Source: Actibacterium ureilyticum
GTDB taxonomy: Bacteria > Pseudomonadota > Alphaproteobacteria > Rhodobacterales > Rhodobacteraceae
Length of the DNA: 64,000 nt
NCBI RefSeq assembly: GCF_002285435.1
Contig: NZ_NSBT01000024.1
Location: 310,001-374,000, forward strand
Reading direction: 5' to 3'
Below the pieces are notes generated by a model, which saw only the letters and a list, made by a program, of their open reading frames with translations, had not been told where the DNA came from and did not search any database. Every line of letters begins with the position of its first letter. The stretch's first letter is position 1. Below are positions 8,958 through 18,441 of this stretch, piece by piece. Made by a program: the position numbers and the translations under genes.

Positions 8958-8976
8958 TCGCACCGCTTTCGAACGT

Positions 8977-9009
8977 GAAAGGGCGGCACCGCACGGCGCC
9001 GCCCTTTTT
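8977..9009. terminator. Terminator between convergent aminotransferase and AsmA-like genes
   Basis: AAAGGGCGGC (8978-8987) pairs with GCCGCCCTTT (8998-9007), followed by further T residues. With A-rich bases on one side and T-rich bases on the other it can stop both convergent transcripts. Confidence 0.85.
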
Positions 9010-9029
9010 CTGTGCGCCCTGCGCGCCGG

Positions 9030-11051
9030 TCAGTCGAAAAGCTTGCGCAGGGATTTCTTGGCCTCGTCCCGCAGCTGGCGCTTGGCGGCATCCTCCAGCG
9101 ACTCGCCATCCTCGGCCTTGACGCCCAGCTTCTTGCCGACCTGCTTTTCGGCCCGCGCCTTGGCCTTTTCGGTCTCGGCCTTGGCGCGGTCTTCCAGTTC
9201 CTGCTTGCGGCGTTCCAGCTCCAGCTCCTGCTCGGCCAGCGCCTTGAGGTCCAGCTTGAACTTGGGGCTGGCCCAGGTGCCAGTGATCAGCAGCGGCACC
9301 TTCACCCCCTCGTCATCCGCGCCGGAAAACGCCGTGGGCGTCACGCGGTAATCCAGCGTCTGGCCGCCCAGGTCGACCTTGCCCAGACCCACCGCCTGCA
9401 ACAGCGGTGCCAGCAGGCTCAGGTCCTTGTTGCGCAGCACGCCGTCCCTGATCGCAAAGCTCGCACCGATGCTGTCGAAGATCGTCTTGGCGCCCTGCCC
9501 CTCGTACGAGGTGTCGAGGTTGCGCAGCATCCCCGCCAGGTCCAGCCCCCGCAACTCGCCCTTGCCGACCGAGAATTTGCCGTCACCCTTCAGGCTTTTC
9601 ATGATCGCATCCATGCTGTTGCCGGACCCCAGGAAATTCAGTTGCAGGTTGCCCGCGCCCAGCAGCCGGTCGAACCCCGCCAGCTCCGACAGCAGGCTTT
9701 GCATCCCGACCCCTTGCGCGTTCAGATCGCCGCCCACCGACAGCCCGCCGCGCCCGTTGACCACGAATTCCCCGGTCAGCAGCCCGTCATGCGCCCGCAC
9801 CTCGCGCAGGGTGAGCACCAGCCGCCGGTCGGTCAGGGTGGCCAGGATGCGGGTGCGCCCCAGCTTGGTGTCGCCCAAATCGACACTGCCCGCGTCCAGC
9901 GCGACCTCGGCATCCAGCGCGGCCAGCGCGCTGACATCGATGGGATCGGTCGACCAGCCCCCGGCGGATTTCTTGCCGCCGCCACCGCCATTGCCACCCG
10001 AACCGCCCTTGGGCGTGTCGGCCATGAAGGGGCTCAGGTCCAGCGCATCGGTGGTGAAGCTGCCGGTCAGGCGCGGCTTGCCGTCCAGGGTCAGGTCCGC
10101 GTCACCCGCCAACTGGTTCGACCCCGCGCGCAGCACCGCCTGGCGCAGATGCACCGACCCGGCGGGGGCATAGGTCAGCCCGCCGCTCAGCGACAGGCCC
10201 TTGGCCAGATCGGCGGGCAGCTCGGGCGCGGGCTGGCCCAGCGCGGCAAAGACCCCGGCCAGATCGCCGCTTTTCAGCGACATCTGCCCCTCGGCCGCCA
10301 GCGGCTCCAACCCGCCACGGCCCGCGAAATCCAGCGTGGTCTCGCCCAGCGACAGGTCCAGCTTCATGCCGCTGACCTGCCCGACCAGCAGCGCGGCCAG
10401 CTGGTCCAGATGCGCCTCGGCCTGCATCGGCTGGCCGTTCAGCGTGGCCTGAACCGACAGATCCGCAGGGCCGGTGAATTCGGGCGCGGTAATCCGGGCG
10501 GTCAGCCCGTCGATCCGCGTTTCGGTCCCCGCCGCGTGGTCGATGAACCGCAGGGTGGCATCGCTGATCTCGGCCTGGTCGATGGAAAATTCGGTCGGCG
10601 CGCTGCTTTTGGCCGCGCCGCCGGTGCCAGTGCCGCCCGGCTCCACCGTCTGTGCCGCGGCATCCGCCACGGCCAGATCCCAGTTCACCCGGCCATCGGC
10701 GGCCTTTTCCAAGATGATCTGCGGCCCGCGCAGCTCCAGCTTGCGGATCTTGATCTGCCCGCCGATCAGCGCCGATGCATCAAGGCCCACCGACAACCCC
10801 TTGGCCCGCAGCATCGGGCCGGCCTCGGACCAGCTGGCATTCGACAGCGTCACCGGCCCGGTCGACACGCCCAGTTGCGGCCAGACGGTGGGGGCCAGCC
10901 GCCCGGTCAGCGTCACATCGCGGCCCGTGGCGGCGCGCAGCTGCTCGCTGGCCAGCCCCGCGATCTTGTCGGCGGGCAACAGGAACAGACCGCCGATCAG
11001 CAGGACCGCCAGAATGACAAGGGACAACAAGAACCGCAAAAGCCACCGCAT
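9030..11051 (-). CDS. AsmA family protein
   Basis: 673-residue protein with an N-terminal membrane anchor ([22 protein letters not shown], about residues 4-25). A long periplasmic region of alternating polar/hydrophobic beta-strand character follows, with the [18 protein letters not shown] start typical of AsmA. The AsmA_2-like segment near the C-terminus (FNFLGSGNS-like, then [20 protein letters not shown]) supports this. The last 70 residues are highly charged and probably helical. AsmA-like proteins are bridge-like lipid-transfer or outer-membrane biogenesis factors. The ATG at 11051 was chosen because the anchor begins there. Confidence 0.85.
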   Translation of the reverse strand: MRWLLRFLLSLVILAVLLIGGLFLLPADKIAGLASEQLRAATGRDVTLTGRLAPTVWPQLGVSTGPVTLSNASWSEAGPMLRAKGLSVGLDASALIGGQIKIRKLELRGPQIILEKAADGRVNWDLAVADAAAQTVEPGGTGTGGAAKSSAPTEFSIDQAEISDATLRFIDHAAGTETRIDGLTARITAPEFTGPADLSVQATLNGQPMQAEAHLDQLAALLVGQVSGMKLDLSLGETTLDFAGRGGLEPLAAEGQMSLKSGDLAGVFAALGQPAPELPADLAKGLSLSGGLTYAPAGSVHLRQAVLRAGSNQLAGDADLTLDGKPRLTGSFTTDALDLSPFMADTPKGGSGGNGGGGGKKSAGGWSTDPIDVSALAALDAEVALDAGSVDLGDTKLGRTRILATLTDRRLVLTLREVRAHDGLLTGEFVVNGRGGLSVGGDLNAQGVGMQSLLSELAGFDRLLGAGNLQLNFLGSGNSMDAIMKSLKGDGKFSVGKGELRGLDLAGMLRNLDTSYEGQGAKTIFDSIGASFAIRDGVLRNKDLSLLAPLLQAVGLGKVDLGGQTLDYRVTPTAFSGADDEGVKVPLLITGTWASPKFKLDLKALAEQELELERRKQELEDRAKAETEKAKARAEKQVGKKLGVKAEDGESLEDAAKRQLRDEAKKSLRKLFD

Positions 11052-11163
11052 GGCGCAGCCTCCCAACCTGAACACACTTGCCCCTGAATCTAGGGCCAAG
11101 CCGCCCACCCAACAAGGCAAGAGCGCGCTTTCCCACGCGATTGCCCTGCGATATAGGGGCGGC

Positions 11164-12540
11164 ATGGTACAAAACCCGCCCGATCTGCGCCCCGACCGCG
11201 CCCCCGCCCCCCGCATTGCCGACGCCCGCCGCGCCGGTCAGCCCACCGTGGGCCTTGTCAGCCTGGGCTGCCCCAAGGCGTTGGTCGACAGCGAACGCAT
11301 CCTGACCCGGCTGCGCGCCGAAGGCTATGCGATCAGCCCCGATTATGCCGGCGCCGACGCCGTGATCGTGAACACCTGCGGGTTTCTGGATTCGGCCAAG
11401 GCCGAAAGCCTGGAAGCGATTGGCGAGGCGTTGACGGAAAACGGCCGGGTGATCGTCACCGGCTGTCTGGGCGCGGAAGAGGATTACATTCGCGGCACCC
11501 ACCCATCGGTTCTGGCCGTCACCGGACCGCACCAATACGAACAGGTGCTGGACGCCGTCCACGGCGCGGTGCCGCCCGACCCCGACCCGTTCATCGACCT
11601 GCTGCCCGCCAGCGGCGTGAAACTGACCCCGCGCCATTACAGCTATCTCAAGATCTCCGAGGGCTGTAACCACAAGTGCAAGTTCTGCATCATCCCCGAC
11701 ATGCGCGGCAAGCTGGCCAGCCGCCCGGCCCATGCGGTGGTGCGCGAGGCCGAAAAGCTGGTCGAAAACGGCGTGCGCGAGCTTTTGGTCATCAGCCAGG
11801 ACACCAGCGCCTATGGCGTCGACATCAAACATGCCGAGGGACATGGCCACCGCGCCCATATCACCGATCTGGCGCGCGATCTGGGGTCGCTCGGCGCCTG
11901 GGTGCGGCTGCATTACATCTATCCCTATCCGCATGTGCGCGAGTTGATCCCGCTGATGGCGGATGGGCTGGTGCTGCCCTATCTGGACATCCCGTTCCAG
12001 CATGCCCACCCCGACACGCTGCGCCGCATGGCCCGCCCCGCCGCCGCCGAACGCACGCTGGACCGGATCGCCGAATGGCGGTCGATCTGCCCCGAGATCA
12101 CCCTGCGCTCGACCTTCATCGTGGGCTATCCGGGCGAGACCGAGGATGAATTCCAGACCCTGCTGGACTGGATGGACGAGGCACAGCTGGATCGTGTCGG
12201 CTGCTTTCAATACGAAAATGTCGAGGGCGCGCGGTCAAACACCCTGCCCGACCATGTGCCGGATGAAGTCAAACAGGACCGGTGGGACCGCTTCATGGCC
12301 AAGGCCCAGGCGATCTCCGAGGCGAAACTGGCCGCCAAGGTGGGCCAGCGCATGGACGTGATCGTGGACGATATCGACGCAGACGGCATCGCCACCTGCC
12401 GCACCAAGTCCGACGCCCCCGAGATCGACGGTAACCTGTTCATCGACGAGGGTACCGAGGGGCTGAAGGTGGGCGATATCGTGAGTGTCGAGGTCGACGA
12501 GGCCGGGGAGTATGATTTGTGGGGGCGAAAGGCTGTGTGA
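11164..12540 (+). CDS. rimO: Ribosomal protein S12 methylthiotransferase RimO
   Basis: Radical-SAM methylthiotransferase (458 aa) that adds the beta-methylthio group to the conserved aspartate of ribosomal protein S12. Domain order: UPF0004 (about 25-140, with [16 protein letters not shown] and [11 protein letters not shown] cysteines for the auxiliary cluster); radical SAM (about 150-385, CNHKCKFC with Cys168, Cys172 and Cys175); and a C-terminal TRAM domain. SLGCPKxLVDSE separates RimO from MiaB. The start at 11164 leaves a 20-residue proline-rich N-terminal extension, so a later start is possible but none is better supported. Confidence 0.95.
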   Translation: MVQNPPDLRPDRAPAPRIADARRAGQPTVGLVSLGCPKALVDSERILTRLRAEGYAISPDYAGADAVIVNTCGFLDSAKAESLEAIGEALTENGRVIVTGCLGAEEDYIRGTHPSVLAVTGPHQYEQVLDAVHGAVPPDPDPFIDLLPASGVKLTPRHYSYLKISEGCNHKCKFCIIPDMRGKLASRPAHAVVREAEKLVENGVRELLVISQDTSAYGVDIKHAEGHGHRAHITDLARDLGSLGAWVRLHYIYPYPHVRELIPLMADGLVLPYLDIPFQHAHPDTLRRMARPAAAERTLDRIAEWRSICPEITLRSTFIVGYPGETEDEFQTLLDWMDEAQLDRVGCFQYENVEGARSNTLPDHVPDEVKQDRWDRFMAKAQAISEAKLAAKVGQRMDVIVDDIDADGIATCRTKSDAPEIDGNLFIDEGTEGLKVGDIVSVEVDEAGEYDLWGRKAV

Positions 12541-12573
12541 TGCGGGCGGAAAAACCGCCCGCAAATTCGTGCC

Positions 12574-12747
12574 TCATCTCTCTTTTCGGACACCCTTGAA
12601 TGGCGTCTTGCTAGAAGTTTTCTGATCCATGAAACGCCCGGTCTTCGTGTCGCGCTTGACCCAATTTCCGTTGGGCGCTTGCGTTTGCGAACGCCCACGC
12701 ACCATTCCGTTTCGTTTTCCGTCGCCGCTTGGCGGGTTCGTCGCCAT
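12574..12747 (-). CDS. Small conserved basic protein (57 aa), function unknown
   Basis: MATNPPSGDGKRNGMVRGR starts a 57-residue protein that ends in FMDQKTSSKTPFKGVRKER. I recognise the PPSGDG…VKRD…TGRFM(D)…FKGVR(K/R)E pattern from short uncharacterised proteins scattered across many bacteria, often in variable regions. It is rich in Lys and Arg, has no membrane segment or cysteine, and may bind nucleic acid; no function is known to me. An upstream in-frame ATG exists at 12792, but similarity begins at 12747. Confidence 0.7.
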   Translation of the reverse strand: MATNPPSGDGKRNGMVRGRSQTQAPNGNWVKRDTKTGRFMDQKTSSKTPFKGVRKER

Positions 12748-12755
12748 GATAGCAC

Positions 12756-12968
12756 CTATCGCGTATGACAAGGATGATTGCACCAATGGCAACCATCAAC
12801 CAGTGGGTAGTAAGCACGCGCAGTAGCTAACGCACTTGCGCATGTGCTGTGCCAGCCGAGAGGCACACGATTTTCCGTATCTGGCGGAAATGGACATGTC
12901 CCCGAGTCGACATGCACTTCGTGATATCCATCAGGTTGGGCGTTTCGGTTTAGGTAATAGTAAGACAT
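12756..12968 (-). CDS. Small cysteine-containing conserved protein (70 aa), function unknown
   Basis: MSYYYLNRNAQPDGYHEVH starts a 70-residue protein ending GCHWCNHPCHTR. The pattern (YYLN.NAQ..G.HEVH, a mid-protein cysteine pair, then C..C...CHT at the end) matches a family of small uncharacterised proteins I have seen in many bacterial accessory regions. The cysteine/histidine arrangement suggests metal binding. It lies immediately upstream of the other small gene on the same strand. The ribosome-binding site is weak. The DNA is less GC-rich than the flanks, which fits acquisition by transfer. Confidence 0.6.
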   Translation of the reverse strand: MSYYYLNRNAQPDGYHEVHVDSGTCPFPPDTENRVPLGWHSTCASALATARAYYPLVDGCHWCNHPCHTR

Positions 12969-13334
12969 AACTGTGCCTAAGGTTGTGATCGAAGGCCGCT
13001 TGACTCACTCGTCCTCTTTCTATTGAAAGAAGATGTTCTCCGAATGACCGCCGCGACCTTCCCAGGAAGCGGAGCTGGAGCATCACGCCGCCTTGGTCTA
13101 GCCACCATGGCGGCGTTTCTGATTCACCAGCTGTCAAAAGGAAGGCTGGCGCGCATCAATTTCAATGTCAACGGATAAACCACCATATTTGCCGGGTTTC
13201 CGCAAAATATGGCGAACTTAAAAAAGTTATACACAGCATATTGCGGACCCGTCAACAGATGTATGGAGAAATGCTGTGGATAACCCAACAACACTTGGCA
13301 TCATGTAATACAGATTAAGAACCGAAACATACTG
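12969..13334. other. AT-richer intergenic stretch with no convincing gene
   Basis: This 366-bp gap holds no gene I can support. Its GC content is visibly lower than the neighbours, especially 13140-13330. It contains an inverted repeat (CCATATTTGC at 13183-13192 and GCAAAATATGG at 13202-13212) and two DnaA-box-like sequences in a larger inverted repeat, listed separately. Confidence 0.7.
13226..13284. repeat. Inverted repeat carrying two DnaA-box-like sequences
   Basis: GTTATACACAGCAT (13226-13239) and ATGCTGTGGATAAC (13271-13284) are inverted copies of 14 bp with one mismatch, 31 bp apart. The left arm holds TTATACACA (plus strand, 13227-13235). The right arm holds TTATCCACA (minus strand, 13275-13283), a perfect DnaA box. 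The surrounding DNA is AT-rich. It could be a DnaA-binding regulatory or titration site; other protein targets are possible. Confidence 0.5.
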
Positions 13335-14285
13335 CTACTCCCCCCGCACCCGTAACCGCCGCAACATGGGCGAGATCCGGAACGACATCGATGTGGCCGC
13401 GCGCGAGCGGGTGCGCAGCACGGGTGTGGTGCGGGATTGGCCTCCGCGGGCCTCGCGGAAGACGATGTAGAGCCCCGACAGGATGATGATCCCCGCGCCG
13501 GTCAGCGTGGCGCTGTCGACGCTTTCGTCGAACAGCAGCGCGCCATAGCCGGTGGCCCACAGCATCTGCGAATATTGCATCGGGGCGACGATCGCGGCCT
13601 CGGCATAGCGATAGGCGGCGATCAGGCACAGGCCCGCGGCAAAGCCGAAGACCGACACCAGCGCCAGCCCGCCCAGATCCAAGAGCGGCATCGGGTGATA
13701 GACAAAGGGCAGAAGCAGCCCCATCACCAGAAAGTTCAGCGCCATGGGATACAGCATCAGGACGACCATCCGTTCCTCCTGGCCGATCTTGCGCACGATG
13801 ACCCCGGCCAGCGCGCTGAAGACCGCCGCCATCAGCGCCGCCAGGTGACCCAGCGACAGTTCGGCCGAACCCGGGCGCAGCACCACGATCACCCCGATCA
13901 GCCCCAGCGCCACCGCAGCCCCCCGGTGCAGGCCCACACGCTCGCCCAGGATCGGGATCGCAAGCAGCGTGATCAACAGCGGCATGGCAAACAGAATCGC
14001 ATAGGTCTGCGCCAGCGGCAGCACCGAAAACGCATAGAATGCCGACGACACCGCGATTGTCGCGCTGGCCGACCGCAGCAGCGTCCAGACCGGCCGCACC
14101 GGCAACAGGTTGCCCTGGGTCCGGTCGTTCATCAGCATGAACGTGACCAGCGGGAACGACATCAGGGTCGAGAAGAAGACGATCTGAATCGGGGAATAGT
14201 TGCCCCCCAGGGTCTTCACCACCACGTCATGGGTCGCATAAAGGCCAAAAGCGGCCAGGGCAAAAAGAATGCCTTTGAAAATCAT
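13335..14285 (-). CDS. EamA/DMT-family transporter
   Basis: 316-residue inner-membrane protein with about ten predicted membrane segments in two EamA repeats. The first begins GILFALAAFGLYATHDVVVKTLGG and ends near GLIGVIVVLRPG; the second begins LAALMAAVFSALAGVIVRKIG and ends with GAGIIILSGLYIVFRE. Such drug/metabolite transporters export or import small metabolites. The substrate cannot be read from sequence. A basic C-terminal tail of about 30 residues is cytoplasmic. It is monocistronic and divergent from the HAD hydrolase. Confidence 0.88.
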   Translation of the reverse strand: MIFKGILFALAAFGLYATHDVVVKTLGGNYSPIQIVFFSTLMSFPLVTFMLMNDRTQGNLLPVRPVWTLLRSASATIAVSSAFYAFSVLPLAQTYAILFAMPLLITLLAIPILGERVGLHRGAAVALGLIGVIVVLRPGSAELSLGHLAALMAAVFSALAGVIVRKIGQEERMVVLMLYPMALNFLVMGLLLPFVYHPMPLLDLGGLALVSVFGFAAGLCLIAAYRYAEAAIVAPMQYSQMLWATGYGALLFDESVDSATLTGAGIIILSGLYIVFREARGGQSRTTPVLRTRSRAATSMSFRISPMLRRLRVRGE

Positions 14286-14462
14286 CGCGCTGTTCCTGTG
14301 GGTTTAGCCAAAGCCAATCACGGTTTGCCGCCTGTGGCAAGCGCCGCGCGGGCCACGCACCCCCTCGCCAAGCGGGACGATGCGCAATAGAAAGCACCCA
14401 AGGACCCAACGGCGCCGAATGCGCGTTGAACGGGCAAAAGGTTGCGCAGGGAAGGGCCACGC

Positions 14463-15332
14463 ATGACACGTATGATCGAACGCCTGTCGGAGATTTCATC
14501 AGAATACGAAGCATTGTTCGTCGACCTTTGGGGCTGTGTGCATGACGGGCGCAAACCCTTTCCCGACGCGGTTGCGGCGCTACAGGCGTATCGCGCGGCG
14601 GGCGGCGTGGTGGTTTTGCTGACCAACGCGCCGCGCCACCGGGCCAGCGTGGCAAAGCAACTGGCCGTTCTGGGCGTGCCCGAGGATGCCTGGGACACCA
14701 TCACCACATCGGGCGACAGCGCCCGGGCCGCCATGTATCGCGGCGCGGTGGGGCAAAAGGTGTTTTTCATCGGCGAGCCGCATGACCAGACCTTTTTCGA
14801 CCCGCTGCAGATCATCGAGGACCCGGTCGAGATCAGCCAGGTGCCGCTGGACGAGGCCGAGGGAATCGTCTGCACCGGCCCGTTCGACCCCCATGCCGAT
14901 CCCGCCGAGCTGCGCCCGCAGCTGCTTTACGCCAAGCAGATGGGCATGAAGCTGCTCTGCGCCAACCCCGATATCGTGGTGGACCGGGGCGAGGTGCGCG
15001 AATGGTGCGCGGGCGCGGTGGCGCGGCTTTATACCGAAATGGGGGGCGAGAGCCTGTATTTCGGCAAGCCGCACCCGCCGATCTATGATCTGGCCCGGCG
15101 GCGCCTGGCCCAGGTGGCGCGGGTATCGGATGACCGAATCCTGGCCATTGGCGACGGCATCGCCACCGATATCCGCGGCGCGATGGGCGAGGATATCGAC
15201 AGCCTGTTCATCACCGGCGGTCTGGCCGCGGCAGAGACCGAAACCACCCGGCAACCCGATGAAGATGCGCTTAACCGCTTTTTGGATAAGGAAAAATCGG
15301 CCCCGACCTATGCCATCGGCTTCCTGCGCTGA
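14463..15332 (+). CDS. TIGR01459-type HAD-superfamily hydrolase (class IIA, NagD-like)
   Basis: 289-residue HAD phosphatase. LFVDLWGCVHDG gives the nucleophile Asp21, VVLLTNAPRH is motif II (Thr), and YFGKPHPPIYD plus AIGDGIATDIRGA are motifs III and IV. The cap is of class IIA. The second aspartate of the usual DxD motif is Trp23, as is normal for this subfamily, so catalysis may differ from ordinary HAD phosphatases. The natural substrate is unknown. The ATG at 14463 follows GGGAAGGGCC. Confidence 0.88.
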   Translation: MTRMIERLSEISSEYEALFVDLWGCVHDGRKPFPDAVAALQAYRAAGGVVVLLTNAPRHRASVAKQLAVLGVPEDAWDTITTSGDSARAAMYRGAVGQKVFFIGEPHDQTFFDPLQIIEDPVEISQVPLDEAEGIVCTGPFDPHADPAELRPQLLYAKQMGMKLLCANPDIVVDRGEVREWCAGAVARLYTEMGGESLYFGKPHPPIYDLARRRLAQVARVSDDRILAIGDGIATDIRGAMGEDIDSLFITGGLAAAETETTRQPDEDALNRFLDKEKSAPTYAIGFLR

Positions 15333-15463
15333 TCCGAAACAGTCGATCAGCCAAGCAACATAATTGCGCCAAATTGGCAACATAGGTCCTAAAGTTGCTT
15401 TCGCGATTGCGCAGCCCGGGCGGTTTGTCTATGCTGCGCTGCAACATGGAATTGGAGGAGCAG

Positions 15464-15907
15464 ATGCTCGACAATATGCCACGCGGAACGATTTGCATCG
15501 AGGATATCGAGATCGGTATGCGCCGCCATTTGCGCAAGGAAATCACCGATCGCGACATTGAGCTGTTTGCCGAAGTGTCCACCGACCACAACCCGGTGCA
15601 CCTGGATGACAGCTATGCACAGGACACGATCTTCGAAGGGCGCATCGCCCATGGCATGTTGACCGCCGGGCTGATCTCGGCCGTGATCGGCGAACAACTG
15701 CCCGGCCATGGCACGATCTATCTGAAGCAATCGCTGACCTTCCTGGCCCCCGTCCGCCCCGGCGACGTGGTGATGGCCGAGGTCATCGTGACCGACATCC
15801 AGTTCGACAAGCGGCGCGTGGCCCTTGAATGTCTGTGTGTGGTGGGCGATACGGTCGTTCTGAAGGGTGAAGCGCTGGTTCTGGCGCCCAGCCGCAAGTT
15901 CGACTGA
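15464..15907 (+). CDS. MaoC family (R)-specific enoyl-CoA hydratase-like protein
   Basis: 147-residue hot-dog-fold protein. VSTDHNPVHLDDSYA contains the conserved Asp and His of the MaoC/PhaJ hydratase motif, and GRIAHGMLTAGLISAVIG is the following helix. It probably hydrates trans-2-enoyl-CoA to (R)-3-hydroxyacyl-CoA, which could feed polyhydroxyalkanoate synthesis. I chose the ATG at 15464 because GGAGGAG lies directly upstream; earlier in-frame ATGs lack this. ribF follows after 31 bp. Confidence 0.88.
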   Translation: MLDNMPRGTICIEDIEIGMRRHLRKEITDRDIELFAEVSTDHNPVHLDDSYAQDTIFEGRIAHGMLTAGLISAVIGEQLPGHGTIYLKQSLTFLAPVRPGDVVMAEVIVTDIQFDKRRVALECLCVVGDTVVLKGEALVLAPSRKFD

Positions 15908-15938
15908 TTGTGCCGGAACCCGGCACGCCCGGGGGCCG

Positions 15939-16877
15939 ATGAAGACGCATCTGGAATTTACGGGTCTATCACCGGAAGATCGCGGCGCCAGCGCCGCGAT
16001 TGGCAATTTCGACGGTGTGCATCTGGGCCATCAGGCGGTTCTGGACATTGCCCGGAACTGGGCCAACACCCATGACGCGCCGCTGGGCGTGGTCACGTTC
16101 GAGCCCCACCCGCGCGAGTTCTTTGCACCCGACGCCCCGCCCTTTCGCCTGATGAACGCCGAGGCGAAATCGAACCGGCTGGCCAAGCTGGGTGTCGAAC
16201 AGCTGTTCCAACTGCCCTTCGATGCCGCATTGGCCGGTCTGACGCCCGAGGCATTCGCGCGTCAGGTGATCGCCGATGGGCTGGGCCTGCGCCATGTGGT
16301 GGTGGGGGCCGATTTCTGTTTCGGCAAGGGCCGCAAGGGCACCGCGCAGGACCTGAAGGCGTTCGGCCAGCAGATGGGGTTCGAAACAACGTTGGTGCCG
16401 CTCTTGGAAAATCTGGGCACGCCGGTCTCGTCCACCGCGATCCGCACCGCCCTGTCCGAAGGCCGCCCGCGCGACGCCGCCGCGATGCTGGGCCATTGGC
16501 ACCGGATCGAAGGTGCGGTGCTGCACGGCGACAAGCGCGGCCGCGATCTGGGCTTTCCCACCGCAAACATGTCGGTCGACCGGCTGCACCCGCCGAAATT
16601 CGGCATCTATGCGGTGCTGATCGACATTCTGGACGGCCCGCACAAGGGCAGCTATCACGGCGCGGCCTCGGTCGGGATCCGGCCCACATTCGGGACCAAT
16701 GTCCCGAATTGCGAGACCTTCATCTTCGACTTTGCCGGCGATCTCTACGGCACCCATGTCTCGGTCGCGCTGGTCGATTACCTGCGCCCCGAGGTCGCGT
16801 ATACGACCCTGGACGCGCTGGTCGCGCAGATGCACGCCGATTGCGATCAGGCGCGCGCGATCCTCAAAGCGCTCTAG
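15939..16877 (+). CDS. ribF: Bifunctional riboflavin kinase/FAD synthetase RibF
   Basis: 312-residue enzyme that phosphorylates riboflavin to FMN and adenylates FMN to FAD. The N-terminal FAD-synthetase half has IGNFDGVHLGHQAVL (HxGH nucleotidylyltransferase motif) and STAIR. The C-terminal flavokinase half has GDKRGRDLGFPTANM and VGIRPTFG. Length is standard. The start at 15939 is supported by GGGGGCC and by homology. It is likely co-transcribed with the MaoC gene. Confidence 0.96.
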   Translation: MKTHLEFTGLSPEDRGASAAIGNFDGVHLGHQAVLDIARNWANTHDAPLGVVTFEPHPREFFAPDAPPFRLMNAEAKSNRLAKLGVEQLFQLPFDAALAGLTPEAFARQVIADGLGLRHVVVGADFCFGKGRKGTAQDLKAFGQQMGFETTLVPLLENLGTPVSSTAIRTALSEGRPRDAAAMLGHWHRIEGAVLHGDKRGRDLGFPTANMSVDRLHPPKFGIYAVLIDILDGPHKGSYHGAASVGIRPTFGTNVPNCETFIFDFAGDLYGTHVSVALVDYLRPEVAYTTLDALVAQMHADCDQARAILKAL

Positions 16878-16915
16878 TCCTTTCTTTTCGCTGAACAAAC
16901 GCTAGGCTCTTGCCC

Positions 16916-17386
16916 ATGACCGACCCGATCACACGCACCGGGCTGCGTCCCCGGTTCTGGGAACGTGTGCCGCTGAAAAAGATGACCCAACCCGAGTGGG
17001 AGGCGCTGTGCGACGGCTGCGGCAAGTGCTGCCTGAACAAGCTGGAAGACGCCGACACCGGCGAGGTCGTGTTCACACGCATCGCCTGCAAGCTGCTGGA
17101 CGATGAAACCTGCCGCTGCGCGCATTACCAGGTGCGCAAGACCATCGTGCCGGAATGCGTGGTGCTGACGCCCGGTAATATCGCCGACATCGCCTATTGG
17201 ATGCCGCTAAGCTGCGCCTATCGCCGCCTTTACGAGGGGCGCAAGCTGGCCGACTGGCACCCGCTGGTATCGGGCCGGGCCGACAGCGTGCACGAGGCGG
17301 GCGTATCGGTTCAGGGCTGGACCCTGCCCGAGATCGAAGTGCCGGTCGAGGATTGGGAAGACCACGTGATCGACGAAGAGCTGTAA
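16916..17386 (+). CDS. YcgN/UPF0260 family cysteine-cluster protein
   Basis: 156-residue protein of the UPF0260/YkgJ class. The CDGCGKCCLNKLED motif near residue 33, with further cysteines in IACKLLDDETCRCAHYQ and PECV, should bind a zinc or Fe-S cluster. The C-terminal part (YWMPLSCAYRRLYEGR, LADWHPLVSG) is typical of YcgN. Function is unknown. The ATG at 16916 is used; a TTG lies 6 bp upstream. The threonine aldolase gene starts 5 bp after its stop, so they form an operon. Confidence 0.9.
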   Translation: MTDPITRTGLRPRFWERVPLKKMTQPEWEALCDGCGKCCLNKLEDADTGEVVFTRIACKLLDDETCRCAHYQVRKTIVPECVVLTPGNIADIAYWMPLSCAYRRLYEGRKLADWHPLVSGRADSVHEAGVSVQGWTLPEIEVPVEDWEDHVIDEEL

Positions 17387-17391
17387 GCGCC

Positions 17392-18441
17392 ATGGATTTC
17401 GCCTCGGACAACGCCGCCCCTGCCCCGCCGGAAATCCTGCGCGCGATCGAGGCCGCGAATGCGGGTCACGCGCGATCCTATGGCGCCGATGCGCTGAGCG
17501 AGCAGCTGACCCTGCGCATCCGCCAGATCTTCGAGGCGCCCGAGGCCGAGGTGTTTCTGGTCACCACCGGCACCGCCGCGAATGCGCTGTCGCTGGCTTG
17601 CCTGTGTCCGCCGTGGGGGACGATCTTTGCCCATAACGCAGCGCATATCGAGGTCGATGAATGCAGCGCGCCGGGCTTCATGACGGGCGGCGCCAAGCTG
17701 ACGCTGCTGCCCGGGGCGCATGGCCGGATGGATCCCGCCGCGCTGGCCGATACGCTGGACGCGATTGACGAGACGGATATTCACCACGTGGCCAAGGGGC
17801 CGCTGTCGCTGACCAATGCCACCGAATACGGCACGGTCTATGGCCCGTCGGATCTGGCCGCGCTGACCGCGATTGCCCGCGACCACGGGCTGCGCGTGCA
17901 TATGGACGGCGCGCGCTTCGCCAATGCGCTTGTCGCGCTGGAGTGCACCCCGGCCGAGCTGTCATGGAAGGCAGGCGCCGACATCCTGTGCCTGGGCGGC
18001 ACCAAGAACGGGCTGCTGGGGGTCGAGGCGGTGGTGATCTTCGACCCGGCGCTGGCGTGGGAGTTTCAGCGCCGCCGGAAACAGGCCGGGCATCTGGCGT
18101 CGAAAAACCGCTATCTGTCGGCGCAGATGCTGGCGTTGTTGCAGGACGATCTGTGGCGCACGCTGGCGCGGCGGGCCAACCGCGCCGCGCGCTGGCTGTC
18201 CGATGCGGTGGCGCGCAGCCCGGGCGCCAGCATCACCCAGCCCACCGATGCCAACCTGGTCTTTGCCACCCTGCCCCGCGCCGCCGATGCCCGGCTGCGC
18301 GCGGCGGGCGCGCGCTATGCCGAATGGCCCGCCGAAGACCCCGCCACCCTGCCCGAGGATCGCGTGCATGTGCGGCTGGCCTGTAGCTGGTGCACGACCG
18401 ACCCGGAAATCGAGCGGTTCATCGAGATCCTGCGCGGCTAG
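17392..18441 (+). CDS. ltaE: Low-specificity L-threonine aldolase
   Basis: 349-residue PLP enzyme of the beta-eliminating lyase/threonine aldolase family, which cleaves threonine (and allo-threonine) to glycine and acetaldehyde. It begins FASDNAAPAPPEIL. It has TTGTAANALSLAC for phosphate contacts, HMDGARFANAL and LCLGGTKNGLLG with the PLP-binding lysine. Length fits the bacterial family. It shares 4 bp at its 3' end with the convergent isomerase gene. Confidence 0.92.
   Translation: MDFASDNAAPAPPEILRAIEAANAGHARSYGADALSEQLTLRIRQIFEAPEAEVFLVTTGTAANALSLACLCPPWGTIFAHNAAHIEVDECSAPGFMTGGAKLTLLPGAHGRMDPAALADTLDAIDETDIHHVAKGPLSLTNATEYGTVYGPSDLAALTAIARDHGLRVHMDGARFANALVALECTPAELSWKAGADILCLGGTKNGLLGVEAVVIFDPALAWEFQRRRKQAGHLASKNRYLSAQMLALLQDDLWRTLARRANRAARWLSDAVARSPGASITQPTDANLVFATLPRAADARLRAAGARYAEWPAEDPATLPEDRVHVRLACSWCTTDPEIERFIEILRG

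Noticed and set aside
12931-13137. Possible 68-aa minus-strand protein overlapping the small Cys-rich gene
   Set aside because: No recognisable pattern, it overlaps a better supported gene, and no good ribosome-binding site was seen.
13140-13330. Chromosomal replication origin
   Set aside because: Only two DnaA-like boxes are visible, and none of the genes I would expect beside an alphaproteobacterial origin is nearby. The evidence supports a DnaA-site candidate, not an origin.
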